Assembly: GCF_000497245.1 (NCBI RefSeq)
Contig: NZ_AWTC01000011.1
Coordinates: 1 to 64,000 of the forward strand
Length of the DNA: 64,000 nt
DNA from: Sporolactobacillus laevolacticus DSM 442
GTDB lineage: Bacteria; Bacillota; Bacilli; Bacillales; Sporolactobacillaceae
Reading direction: 5' to 3'
Shown here: positions 56,211-64,000 of the stretch, one piece after another
How positions within the stretch are numbered: position 1 is the first letter of the stretch
Layout: each line of letters opens with the position of its first letter
Position numbers and translations under genes: made by a program
Notes under the pieces: generated by a model
Told to the model about the DNA's origin: nothing
What the model saw: only the letters and a program-made list of their open reading frames with translations
Databases searched by the model: none

Positions 56211-57480
56211 TAGAAGTCTGAAGCATTGCCGGCTTGCTGCTTTTTTTTGTCATTTGGACTTTTCCATTTAGAAATCGTCTTAATGTTTTCTGCAGGCGCA
56301 TAAATTGATTCATGCGTGCGGCATACCTGGTCCAATAGGAAAGCAGGATCAGAACCATGATCATTACTTGCGGCGAGGATAAGGTAAAATCCATGATGCC
56401 GTATGCGATAATCGTTGGTAATGCGAACAGAAAGAGTGAGGTCTGGTAATTTGTTTTCGTACTTAATCTTTGTGCTTTGATTAAAGAATAACCACTAATG
56501 CCAAGAACAAAGAGAAAGAACAATCCGCAAAATACACCTGATGACGAGAAGATGGCAAGAAATAAATCATGCGCGTGCGGGATCAATTCGCCATTAAGTG
56601 CTGCATAATCTCTTCGAAAACCTAATGTAGTTGCACCGAAAAAAGGATTTTCCGTAAAAATGTGCCAACTATTCCCCCAGATTTCAAGCCTTTTTGCCAT
56701 CGAGGATTCCGTTCCGTTTGAGCGGGGCATCCAATGGTAAAGGAAGGGAGCACTTACCAATACGATCGCGGCGATCGGAATGAAAACGCGTAAGCTAAGC
56801 TTATAAAGAAATAACAGGTGCAGCAGGAGCATAATCACAAAACCGGCTCTTGACCCGGTCTCGTAAATGCCAAGATCAAGCACCGGAATGATCAACAGCG
56901 ACAGGGCGATAAGCCGAGTATTTTTCATATGAATCGCTCGCAGTAATTCCACAGAAAGGAAAGCGAGCGCGAGAATCAAAAGATAACACCCATAGTTTGG
57001 GTTAAATGTTGAGCCGTACAAGCGTGGTTTTCCGTTATAACCAAATAAGACGTGCCCGGTCAGAAAAGAAGCTGCTTGACCGACAATTGACTCTTTAGGA
57101 ATCATGCTAAGCAGTTTTTCAGAGAAATAGATATAGACGCCGCCCCAAATCGTAATCCAAGCAAATTGTCTAATATGAAGCTGTTCAGGATGGCGTAACC
57201 AAAATAGATAGATACCAAGATACCCTACTAGAATGAGCGTAGAGAGAAGATCAGTTACTTGCCAGCTGACCAGTACTGCACCGATGGAAGATGCAGCCAT
57301 TAGCGCAAGCAATAAACTGATCAAATCTGTTGGCAGTGATTTTTTTTCCATAAATTGAACGCGCCATTCAAGCAGCGCGCAGCCGACGAACCAGGCCATT
57401 CCAACAGGAGGGAGCACATACAGCAAGATTAGTCCTAAAATTATTGGCTGTTGTTTGACTTTTGCAAGTCCGTTTATCAT
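56191..57480 (-). CDS. O-antigen ligase/Wzy-like polysaccharide membrane protein
   Basis: 429 residues, about eleven to twelve hydrophobic segments. The Wzy_C family region is seen in the large loop: YETGSRAGFVIMLLLHLLF (conserved SR-G), RLEIWGNSWHIFTENPFFGA and PHAHDLFLAIFSSSGV. These proteins polymerise or transfer lipid-linked glycans at the outer face of the membrane. A Gram-positive cell has no LPS, so capsule, wall or exopolysaccharide glycan is more likely. It stands alone without glycosyltransferases nearby. GGAGGA precedes ATG 57480. Confidence 0.85.
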   Translation of the reverse strand: MINGLAKVKQQPIILGLILLYVLPPVGMAWFVGCALLEWRVQFMEKKSLPTDLISLLLALMAASSIGAVLVSWQVTDLLSTLILVGYLGIYLFWLRHPEQLHIRQFAWITIWGGVYIYFSEKLLSMIPKESIVGQAASFLTGHVLFGYNGKPRLYGSTFNPNYGCYLLILALAFLSVELLRAIHMKNTRLIALSLLIIPVLDLGIYETGSRAGFVIMLLLHLLFLYKLSLRVFIPIAAIVLVSAPFLYHWMPRSNGTESSMAKRLEIWGNSWHIFTENPFFGATTLGFRRDYAALNGELIPHAHDLFLAIFSSSGVFCGLFFLFVLGISGYSLIKAQRLSTKTNYQTSLFLFALPTIIAYGIMDFTLSSPQVMIMVLILLSYWTRYAARMNQFMRLQKTLRRFLNGKVQMTKKSSKPAMLQTSKGLSGK

Positions 57481-57663
57481 AAATTCGTCCTCCGACTAGT
57501 GTTTTCGTATAATCTGCATCATTACTTATACTTTAAAATGAACCTACATATGAAGTTTGTGGGGAAATTTATATATTTGTGTGATTGGAATGAAAGGGCT
57601 ATCAAGACAGCGACTCTATTAGTATAATATAAGTATTCAATGAAAGCTAATGGGGGAATAAAT

Positions 57664-58650
57664 ATGAGACTGGCAACAATTGGGACAAGCCGCATCACGC
57701 ATCAATTTGTGAAAGCGGTTAAACAGACAGGGAGATTTGACTTTGTCGGAGCATACTCACGCTCTGAAGAAAAAGCCAAACAATTTTCTGATGAATTTGG
57801 CGGTAACTTAAATTTTTCTTCATTAAATGATCTCGCAAATAGTAATTCTGTTGATATTGTTTATGTTGCGTCACCAAATGGGCTTCATTTCCAGCAAGTC
57901 GTTGTTTTGCTCAAGGCGGGTAAGCACGTGATTTGTGAGAAACCTATTTTTTCTAATGTAAATGAATTCGATGAAGCCGTTAAAATTGCGGATGAGAACA
58001 AGGTTTACCTTTTTGAAGCGATACGAAACATCCAGACACCTGTATTCAAGACACTGCAGCAAGAACTGCCGCGGGCGGGAAAACTTCGTTCCGCAGTGCT
58101 ACAATTAATCCAATATTCCTCGCGATACGATCAGTTCTTAGATGGAAAAGTGACCAACATTTTCTCGCCAGAATTTGCCGGTGGAGCGCTTGAAGATCTG
58201 GGCGTCTATCCACTCTATGTCGCAATTGCTCTGTTTGGTGAACCGGAAAAGGTAGCTTACTATCCGATCAAACTGTCAAGCGGTGTTGATGGCAGCGGAA
58301 CGGTTGTGCTGGCTTATCACGATTTTATTTGCACGGTACTTTGTTCAAAGATTACTTACTCGGATGCACCTTCGGAAATTCATGGCGAAAAAGGAAGCTT
58401 CAGGATTAACAATTCATCGAATATTGCCCGTCTGGAATGGATCGATGCTCATGACAAAGTCTTAGAACCCGTGGCAGAACACTTTGAAGCAGATGATAAA
58501 ATCTATGAGATCGGTAATTTTGCCGATATTCTGGAGCAGAATGATAAGACAGAATATCTGAAGCTTAGAAACTTGAGCCGGGTAGTATTGAAAACGATGG
58601 AAACTGCACGAAAGCAGAACGGTATCCTGTTTCCAAATGACAAAGATTAA
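57664..58650 (+). CDS. Gfo/Idh/MocA-family oxidoreductase
   Basis: 328 residues from ATG 57664 after GGGGGA. The Rossmann start is MRLATIGTSRITHQFVKAVK (GxxxI-like rather than GxGxxG), with VYVASPNGLHFQQVVVLLKA and the EKP motif HVICEKPIFSN; the C-terminal substrate domain has ALEDLGVYPLYVAIALFGEP with Asp and Tyr. NAD(P)-dependent reductases of sugars or related compounds; substrate unknown. Not in an operon with sugar genes. Confidence 0.9.
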   Translation: MRLATIGTSRITHQFVKAVKQTGRFDFVGAYSRSEEKAKQFSDEFGGNLNFSSLNDLANSNSVDIVYVASPNGLHFQQVVVLLKAGKHVICEKPIFSNVNEFDEAVKIADENKVYLFEAIRNIQTPVFKTLQQELPRAGKLRSAVLQLIQYSSRYDQFLDGKVTNIFSPEFAGGALEDLGVYPLYVAIALFGEPEKVAYYPIKLSSGVDGSGTVVLAYHDFICTVLCSKITYSDAPSEIHGEKGSFRINNSSNIARLEWIDAHDKVLEPVAEHFEADDKIYEIGNFADILEQNDKTEYLKLRNLSRVVLKTMETARKQNGILFPNDKD

Positions 58651-58772
58651 AAGGGTTACCTGTTTCAGGACTCTAGCCAGTCATGGATTCAGCCTGCAGA
58701 CTGATCTCGCCGAAGAAAAAAGAAGCTAGAATGAAACCATAAGCATTGATTGTATCGGAAGGCGGGAATCGT

Positions 58773-59636
58773 ATGCAGATTATTATGGAAAAAACGTTTG
58801 ATATGGACGGCATTAACCGTATCGTCGTGAATACCTCATCGGCAGATGTCGAACTGATCCAGACAGAAGAAGTGATTCTGAAGGCACAGGTATGGGCAGG
58901 GGAGATGGATGAACAAAATCCACCTGTCGAGTTGGAGATGAACAAAAAAGGAGAGTCACTGGAGGTTCGTATTCTCCGTAATAGGCAAGGCTGGCTTAGC
59001 AGGATCAAATCGCTCAGCTTCTCAGGAGTGAAAGTCGTCTTTGAATTACCGACACGCCTTTACGATCAGATCATCGTCAGCGGCCAATCGAGCGACCTCA
59101 GCGCTCGGGAGCTTTTGGCGAATAAAATAAGTCTCTCCTGCCATTCCGGTGATATTGAACTGGAGGCATGTGTTGCGAAACAAGAACTGAATTCAGAAAC
59201 AACGAGCGGCGATGTAAAAATTCAAGGTGCGCTTGTGAAGGGAAAAATGACTGCACACGCAGCAAGCGGAGATATCACTCTGAACCAGCTGACGTCCGAA
59301 GAATTAATGATACGGACCCACTCCGGTGACATCAACGTGTCCGACTATCGCGGTTCGCTCAATGCCCAGGCCAGTTCCGGTGACATTGAGCTGAGAAATG
59401 ATAAGCTTGCCGGCGATTTGACTATTGAGTCAAGTAGCGGAGATGTGCGTGTGTCCTTTCAAGAGGAGCCGGATTCTTTTACACTCGATTATCATGGCTC
59501 ATCAGGTGACGGAGATGTTCAAGTCAAAGGGCTCTTATATGAAGAAAAAAGCGAGCACAGAATTGTTGGGAAAAAAGAAGACGGTAAATACAGAGTCAAA
59601 GTACGGACAAGTTCAGGAGACTTTGTACTCCGTTAA
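58773..59636 (+). CDS. DUF4097 (LiaG/YvlB-like) beta-helix protein, soluble form
   Basis: 287 residues from ATG 58773, after GGCGGG. From about residue 100 on, a Ser-Gly-Asp motif recurs every 18-20 residues (SGDIELEA, SGDVKIQG, SGDITLNQ, SGDINVSD, SGDIELRN, SGDVRVSF), the stacked-strand pattern of DUF4097. No membrane segment is present. Related proteins take part in envelope-stress responses (LiaG, YvlB) without a proven activity. A paralogue with a membrane anchor lies at 60702. Its end matches a terminator at 59642. Confidence 0.87.
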   Translation: MQIIMEKTFDMDGINRIVVNTSSADVELIQTEEVILKAQVWAGEMDEQNPPVELEMNKKGESLEVRILRNRQGWLSRIKSLSFSGVKVVFELPTRLYDQIIVSGQSSDLSARELLANKISLSCHSGDIELEACVAKQELNSETTSGDVKIQGALVKGKMTAHAASGDITLNQLTSEELMIRTHSGDINVSDYRGSLNAQASSGDIELRNDKLAGDLTIESSSGDVRVSFQEEPDSFTLDYHGSSGDGDVQVKGLLYEEKSEHRIVGKKEDGKYRVKVRTSSGDFVLR

Positions 59637-59641
59637 TCATG

Positions 59642-59687
59642 AAAGCAAGCCAGTATGCAACTACTTTGGTTTGCTTTTTATTTTTTT
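59642..59687 (+). terminator. Terminator of the first DUF4097 gene
   Basis: AAAGCAAGCC pairs with GGTTTGCTTT over a loop of about twenty bases, followed by TTATTTTTTT. Confidence 0.7.
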
Positions 59688-59770
59688 GCCAACTATATTG
59701 CATTAATCAGTAGTGTATATTATTCTATATATAAGGCATTAAAGAAAAGTTAAAGAAGAATTCTGATTAT

Positions 59771-59791
59771 CTATTGAATAATAATCAATAG
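59771..59791 (+). promoter_or_regulatory. Candidate PadR operator
   Basis: CTATTGA, seven bases, TCAATAG: a perfect inverted repeat 41 bases before the padR start, within the AT-rich promoter region. Autoregulation by PadR at such a site is common, but this site is a guess from symmetry. Confidence 0.45.
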
Positions 59792-59831
59792 TGATTAATG
59801 TTTGTATCTTATAAGAGAAAGGATGAATCAC

Positions 59832-60161
59832 TTGAATGTTCAGTTTAAGAAGGGTGTTCTGGAACTTTGTGTGCTTGTGCTTATTGATGGTAAAGACCAA
59901 TATGGCTACGAACTTGCCCAGAACATTTCAGAAAAAATTCAAGTTGCTGAAGGAACACTTTATCCGCTGCTTCGGCGTCTAACGAAAGAAGGCTACTTAT
60001 CGACTTATCTAGGAGAGTCGACAGAAGGTCCTCCAAGAAAGTACTATTCAATAACTGAGAAAGGTGAATTGTATATGAAAGCGTTAATTGCGGAATGGCA
60101 GCAATTTTCCAAAGCTGTCGATCAATTCATTAAGGAAGGAGTGGGGCATGGTGAAGAATGA
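59832..60161 (+). CDS. PadR-family regulator
   Basis: 109 residues. The winged helix reads KKGVLELCVLVLIDGKDQYG, YELAQNISEKIQVAEGTLYP, LLRRLTKEGYLSTYLGES, then EGPPRKYYSITEKGELYM, the complete PadR signature. TTG 59832 is nine bases after GAAAGG and is preferred; ATG 59823 touches that site. It overlaps the DUF1700 gene by 14 bases. The usual PadR-DUF1700-DUF4097 operon controls its own expression in response to envelope stress. Confidence 0.92.
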   Translation: MNVQFKKGVLELCVLVLIDGKDQYGYELAQNISEKIQVAEGTLYPLLRRLTKEGYLSTYLGESTEGPPRKYYSITEKGELYMKALIAEWQQFSKAVDQFIKEGVGHGEE

Positions 60162-60705
60162 GTTTTTCCACAGACTTGAACGCTTGCTGAAAGAAATTCC
60201 AGCAAAAGATCGGAAAGAGATTCTTTCTGACTTTGAAGAACATTTCACGATTGGATTTAATGAGGGGAAAACAGAAGAAGAGATTATTCAAGAACTTGGC
60301 GATCCAGAGACCATTTCCGAAGAGGTATTGGCAGATTATTATGCAACAAATCCAAAATCGCCGCATCCTGTGACCGGTATAACTCGGTCGATACTAGCCG
60401 CAATTGGCCTGCTCTTTTTTAATCTCATTGTGATTCTGGGCCCACTGCTTGGTATTTTATCGGCTTATATCGCTTTTTGTGGCGTATCCGTTGGCTTTGT
60501 TTTCAGCCCATTGCTGTCCATTCCAATAGGGATCGATTCCGGCTTTGAACCCTTTTTATTCGCCTTCTTTTCTTCCTTAGTATTATGCGGAATTGGTGTG
60601 CTGTTAGGAATTGCTATGATTTATGTAAGTAAATTTCTTTGGTACGCATTAGTCAGCTATCTCCGCTTTAATATCAATGTCATCGTGGGGAGGAATCGAT
60701 CATGA
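60148..60705 (+). CDS. DUF1700 (HAAS-domain) membrane protein
   Basis: 185 residues from ATG 60148, after GGAAGGAGTGG. The N-terminal HAAS domain is FFHRLERLLKEIPAKDRKEI, then EEHFTIGFNEGKTEEEIIQE and LGDPETISEE; it is followed by three to four membrane segments (GLLFFNLIVILGPLLGILSA and others). The family always occurs with PadR regulators and is thought to transmit membrane signals. Its stop overlaps the next ATG (ATGA). Confidence 0.9.
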   Translation: MVKNEFFHRLERLLKEIPAKDRKEILSDFEEHFTIGFNEGKTEEEIIQELGDPETISEEVLADYYATNPKSPHPVTGITRSILAAIGLLFFNLIVILGPLLGILSAYIAFCGVSVGFVFSPLLSIPIGIDSGFEPFLFAFFSSLVLCGIGVLLGIAMIYVSKFLWYALVSYLRFNINVIVGRNRS

Positions 60706-61646
60706 AAAAAATTATTTATGCCGCATTAATTATGATTTTGGTTGGCGCTATAGGAGGAATCATCGTTTTTAATACGTCAGATCAATTTCATCCGATTAAA
60801 GCACATGCCCAGACAAAGACAGCGAGTGTCCATGGTGTTAAAGAAATTAGCGTTGATACTTCATCGATTGATGTGCAGATTGTAAAGACGAAGAGTGACA
60901 AGTTGTCTGCAGAAGTAAACGGTTGGGGCAATAAGCAGATGTTACAAAATATTGAATTCACAATGAAACGAGAAGGCAATGTGCTTCATCTCTCTGCAAG
61001 TAAAGAAGAACGCTATTTTATGGTCACCTTTGGATGGACGAAACTGGTGGTTAAAGTGCCGGACAAGGAATATGACCGAATTACTGTTGATGCGGGCTCA
61101 GGAGATCTTTCTGTTGAAAACCTGCGGGCGGGACACTTGTCGCTTACTTCCGGCTCCGGAGAGATTTCTGCTAAAAATAATAAGTCCACAGGGAATTTTA
61201 TCGTACAGACGACCAGTGGTGATATTGACATGCAGCATAATCAAGCCCGGAACGAAGCCAATGTCTCTGCAAACGGTGGAGAGCTTACCTTATCCGATTT
61301 GACAGCTAAGTCCTCACGACTTGAAACGACGTCAGGGGACATTGATGTTCAGAGGTTCAGCGGATCACTGATCGCACAAGCCAATTCAGGGGAAATTGAG
61401 ATAAAAAGCAATCAATTGTCCGGCGATATTGACGCTGAGGCAACGAGCGGGGACATTGATATCGATTTTGTTCAAGAGCCTGATTCACTATCCGTTGATT
61501 ATCGCGGCGGTTCTGGGGAAGGAACCGTTGATCTGAAGGGCTTTCTCTATAAGGAAAAATCTGAATCTGTGATTATCGGTAAAAAAGGGGAAGGCAAGTA
61601 CAAGATTAAAGCAAGAACAAATTCCGGGGACTTTACTTTGAAATAA
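60702..61646 (+). CDS. DUF4097 beta-helix protein, membrane-anchored form
   Basis: 314 residues. An N-terminal membrane anchor (IIYAALIMILVGAIGGIIVF) precedes repeated SGD-type strands (AGSGDLSVEN, GSGEISAKN, TSGDIDMQH, TSGDIDVQR, NSGEIEIKS, TSGDIDIDF). The end (FLYKEKSESVIIGKKGEGKY) is closely similar to that of the gene at 58773, so the two arose by duplication. Translation is coupled to DUF1700 by the ATGA overlap. Likely outside the membrane, as in LiaG; role in envelope stress inferred. Confidence 0.88.
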   Translation: MKKIIYAALIMILVGAIGGIIVFNTSDQFHPIKAHAQTKTASVHGVKEISVDTSSIDVQIVKTKSDKLSAEVNGWGNKQMLQNIEFTMKREGNVLHLSASKEERYFMVTFGWTKLVVKVPDKEYDRITVDAGSGDLSVENLRAGHLSLTSGSGEISAKNNKSTGNFIVQTTSGDIDMQHNQARNEANVSANGGELTLSDLTAKSSRLETTSGDIDVQRFSGSLIAQANSGEIEIKSNQLSGDIDAEATSGDIDIDFVQEPDSLSVDYRGGSGEGTVDLKGFLYKEKSESVIIGKKGEGKYKIKARTNSGDFTLK

Positions 61647-61677
61647 GCGATTGAGAAGGAAAAAATAGATAAAAAAT

Positions 61678-61711
61678 GATCCATCGGGCGAAACCGATTG
61701 GATCTTTTTTT
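61678..61711 (+). terminator. Terminator of the padR operon
   Basis: GATCCATCGG pairs with CCGATTGGATC (one bulge) over GCGAAA, followed by seven T. Confidence 0.87.
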
Positions 61712-61714
61712 ATA

Positions 61715-61726
61715 ACGACCAGATTA
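61715..61726 (+). repeat. Single unit of the 21-bp array repeat
   Basis: ACGACCAGATTA, one mismatch from the array unit ACGACCGGATTA, preceded by TATA as in several array units. It directly follows a terminator, as array B does. A solitary unit may be a decayed array; chance cannot be excluded. Confidence 0.5.
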
Positions 61727-61901
61727 AATGAAGTCCATGATGAGCCATCCTTTTCAATGAATAGTGACGTATGTTCAGTACTTTACCCACAGTATACCTT
61801 TTCATGTTCCAAGCTTGCAAAGATGTACATAGTTTTTCTTATTCAGGGCACACTGACTTTGATTATGAATGGGTCATAGAGCAAAGGGAGGGATGGTCCG
61901 T

Positions 61902-63470
61902 ATGGAGCAGAAACAGCCACATATTTTCTCCGAGGAAACGTCTTCAATATGGCGGGATACGGTTCATCTGCCAACGTTTAAACCACTTAAGAATCATATG
62001 AATACCGATGTGCTGATTGTCGGTGCAGGAATCACCGGTATTACCGCAGCCTATATGCTAGCAAATGAAGGTGTTAATGTTGCCTTGATCGATGCAGGCC
62101 AAATCGCAAGCGGTACAAGCGGATATACGACAGCAAAGATCACGGCTCAGCATAGCTTGATCTATGATCAGTTAGTCGCCAACCTAGGTTTTGAAAAGGC
62201 GGGACTCTACTATCAGGCAAACAACGAAGCGTCTGAATGGATCAGAAATCAGGTCAAAGTTCATGCAATTGAATGTGATTATGAGATTCAGCCGGCCATT
62301 GTTTATGCGATGAATGATTCGGAAGCGAAGAAGATTGAAAAAGAAAAGATCGCCTATGACCGGCTGGGCATTATGGGGACACTGACGGATTCAATTGATC
62401 TTCCCTTCGACGTAAAAAATGCGCTGGTCATGCCGGATCAGGCGCAGTTCCATCCGCTGATGTATCTGCATACGCTGATTGCCGATCTCGTAAAGATGAA
62501 TGTACCTATTTATGAAGAGACAATGGCGGTGGATATTAAAGAAGATCCTGATCCGCTTGTGACAACAAAACAAGGGTTCAGTATTCGTTGCCGTAAAGTG
62601 CTGATTTGTTCCCATTTTCCCTTTTACGACAATCGTTTTTATTTTGCAAGGATGTTTCCGGAGCGTTCTTACCTGATCGCTTGCGAAACAGAAAAACAAT
62701 TTTCAGGCGGCATGTATCTTAGTGCCGGTGATCCGAAACGTTCCATCCGCAGTTTGAGACTGAATCATAAAAACTATCTGCTCATCGGAGGCGAAAATCA
62801 CAAAACTGGTCGGGGTGAACGTATGGAAGCACATTATTCTCGCCTTGAAAGCTTTGCCCGCCAGAATTTTGGAGATCTAAGCATCACTGCACACTGGTCG
62901 GCTCAGGACTTCACGACACTTGATCAAGTTCCTTACATTGGTAGGCTGACAAAGAATTCCTCCAATCTGTTTGTTGCCGTAGGATTTCGCAAATGGGGGA
63001 TGACGACCGGTACGCTCGCTGCCAAACTGTTGACTGATCTTGCGATGGAACGCTCGAATCCTTATACTGAAGTATTCAGTCCCTCACGCTTTGAAGCCGG
63101 GCCAATGTTAGCCAGATTCCTCATTGAAAATATAGGGGTAGCAGGACAGCTGGCAAAAGGAAAACTGATCCGACCCAAACCGCTTGATGAGCATTTGCAA
63201 AACGACCAAGGCATGATTGGCTCACTTCATGGCCGCCGGGTCGGTGCATATCGCGACAAAGATGGAAAACTCACTGTCGTTGATGCCACTTGCCCGCATC
63301 TAGGGTGCGAAGTAAACTGGAATCAAGGTGAGCGTACCTGGGATTGTCCTTGCCACGGCTCGCGTTTTGAAGCAAATGGAAAAGTGATTGACGGTCCTGC
63401 ACAAAAACCATTGTCCACGATTTTTTCAGAGTCAGAACATCAAGATAAAGAACACAAAATGTCAAATTAA
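61902..63470 (+). CDS. FAD-dependent oxidoreductase with C-terminal Rieske domain
   Basis: 522 residues from ATG 61902, after GGGAGGGATGG. Residues about 25-400 form a DAO-type flavoprotein: NTDVLIVGAGITGITAAYML (FAD dinucleotide motif), IDAGQIASGTSGYTTAKITA, and HWSAQDFTTLDQVPYIGRLT near the second half. Residues about 430-515 form a Rieske 2Fe-2S domain: DATCPHLGCEVNWNQGERTW and CPCHGSRFEANGKVIDGPA, with both C-x-H and C-x2-H ligand pairs. The pair is common in Bacillales (YhfW type); substrate unknown. The DUF1992 gene follows closely. Confidence 0.92.
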   Translation: MEQKQPHIFSEETSSIWRDTVHLPTFKPLKNHMNTDVLIVGAGITGITAAYMLANEGVNVALIDAGQIASGTSGYTTAKITAQHSLIYDQLVANLGFEKAGLYYQANNEASEWIRNQVKVHAIECDYEIQPAIVYAMNDSEAKKIEKEKIAYDRLGIMGTLTDSIDLPFDVKNALVMPDQAQFHPLMYLHTLIADLVKMNVPIYEETMAVDIKEDPDPLVTTKQGFSIRCRKVLICSHFPFYDNRFYFARMFPERSYLIACETEKQFSGGMYLSAGDPKRSIRSLRLNHKNYLLIGGENHKTGRGERMEAHYSRLESFARQNFGDLSITAHWSAQDFTTLDQVPYIGRLTKNSSNLFVAVGFRKWGMTTGTLAAKLLTDLAMERSNPYTEVFSPSRFEAGPMLARFLIENIGVAGQLAKGKLIRPKPLDEHLQNDQGMIGSLHGRRVGAYRDKDGKLTVVDATCPHLGCEVNWNQGERTWDCPCHGSRFEANGKVIDGPAQKPLSTIFSESEHQDKEHKMSN

Positions 63471-63484
63471 CGGAAGTGTTGATG

Positions 63485-63859
63485 ATGGGTATTATCGAGA
63501 TTATGGCAGAAGAAAAAATAAAGGCATGCCTCAAGTCAGGTGTATTCGATAATCTGCCGGGCAAGGGCAAGCCACTGGTTTTGGAAGATTTGTCGGCGGT
63601 GCCAAAAGAACTTCGCGCCGGTTATAAAATGTTAAAGAATGCAGGAATGCTACCTGAAGAATTGCAGCTCAGGAAAGATATTGTCACACTCAATGATTTG
63701 TTGCGCTGCTGCGAGGATGACAAGGAACGCGAGCGATTGAGCAAACAGCTGCGTTTAAAGCGACTGAAGTTCAATCAGATCATGGAAAAACGCTCCATTG
63801 CCCATACATCAGTTTTCCAGAGTTACCGATCACGGATCTTCAACAGATTGCATCTCTGA
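63485..63859 (+). CDS. DUF1992 (DnaJ-homologue C28-like) protein
   Basis: 124 residues from ATG 63485, eight bases after GGAAG (ATG 63482 is also possible). AEEKIKACLKSGVFDNLPGK with GKPL is the DUF1992 hallmark (the FDNLPGxGKPL motif), then VPKELRAGYKMLKNAGMLPE and ELQLRKDIVTLNDLL. Small soluble protein of unknown function found in many Firmicutes. It begins 14 bases after the Rieske gene and may share its transcript. Confidence 0.9.
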   Translation: MGIIEIMAEEKIKACLKSGVFDNLPGKGKPLVLEDLSAVPKELRAGYKMLKNAGMLPEELQLRKDIVTLNDLLRCCEDDKERERLSKQLRLKRLKFNQIMEKRSIAHTSVFQSYRSRIFNRLHL

Positions 63860-63870
63860 TAAACAGTCTA

Positions 63871-64000
63871 TTACTTGTTTTTCCAAATTTGAAGAAGAGG
63901 TCCCTGATTTCCATAAACGGGATCTTGTTCCGGTTTACCGACACGGGCGATATTGTCTTTCAGCGCCTGTGTTTCTTTTGTTTGTGTATCGTAGTCTTGT
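63871..64000 (-). CDS. C-terminal end of an unidentified protein (partial)
   Basis: The minus-strand frame entering at 63999 stays open for 42 codons to TAA at 63871-63873: ALKDNIARVGKPEQDPVYGN and QGPLLQIWKNK near the end. It is hydrophilic. It is likely a real gene whose body lies beyond the window; too little is visible to name a family. It converges on the DUF1992 gene with an 11-base gap. Confidence 0.6.
   Translation of the reverse strand, partial: QDYDTQTKETQALKDNIARVGKPEQDPVYGNQGPLLQIWKNK

Overview
The window looks like the chromosome of a low-GC Gram-positive bacterium of the order Bacillales, probably in or near Sporolactobacillaceae or Bacillaceae. The evidence is purine-rich Shine-Dalgarno sites a few bases before most starts, frequent GTG and TTG starts, compact U-tailed terminators, a ComX/ComQ/ComP/ComA-type quorum-sensing locus, holin-like type I toxins of the Hol_Tox/TxpA/Fst type, a PadR-DUF1700-DUF4097 module and a VanW protein. 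The genus cannot be fixed from the sequence alone.

Layout. 1-3.4 kb: scar of an IS66-type element, a small orphan gene, an AraC/GyrI regulator and an LtrA membrane protein. 3.5-14 kb: accessory-type genes, including five GNAT acetyltransferases over the whole window, two aminoglycoside-phosphotransferase-like genes, an Lrp regulator divergent from an amino-acid permease, HAD, HxlR, PEBP, AraC and an MFS exporter. Several genes here are broken (YjdI/CDGSH, one phosphotransferase, a phosphoesterase stub). 14-31.7 kb: HD hydrolase, macrodomain, polyprenyl synthase, LysR/DMT pair, a DedA-PAP2 fusion, aldo-keto reductase, an EAL-CBS-GGDEF protein, a second LtrA, a serine hydrolase and a MarR operon. 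Three related type I toxin-antitoxin loci lie at 15.6, 27.1 and 28.7 kb. 31.7-40.4 kb: VanW, a large Sel1-repeat protein, a membrane GGDEF, the agmatine-to-putrescine pair aguA-aguB and an AAA ATPase. 40.4-44.7 kb: the complete comX-comQ-comP-comA operon. 44.7-50.2 kb: a calcium-repeat protein, HAD, YjbR-like, a receiver-CheC-PAS/GGDEF operon and murB. 50.3-64 kb: GNAT, a 1218-residue GH92-like secreted protein, proC, an O-antigen-ligase-like protein, a Gfo/Idh oxidoreductase, two DUF4097 proteins with PadR and DUF1700, a FAD-Rieske protein, DUF1992 and the end of a gene that runs off the window.

The strongest unusual signals are: (1) a ComX-type system in which comX precedes comQ, with a Trp-Ala C-terminus on the pheromone precursor; (2) three paralogous toxin loci sharing a 5'-3' mRNA pairing with one bulged base, a Shine-Dalgarno-hiding hairpin with a GAC bulge, a bidirectional terminator and, in two of them, a LexA-like box between -35 and -10; (3) two arrays of six ACGACCGGATTA-like units at an exact 21-bp period; (4) a roughly 150-220 bp interspersed element with inverted ends.

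Signalling by cyclic di-GMP is well represented (an EAL-CBS-GGDDF protein, a membrane GGDEF and the CheC-linked PAS-GGDEF). Function calls rest on motifs read by eye; no database search was run.
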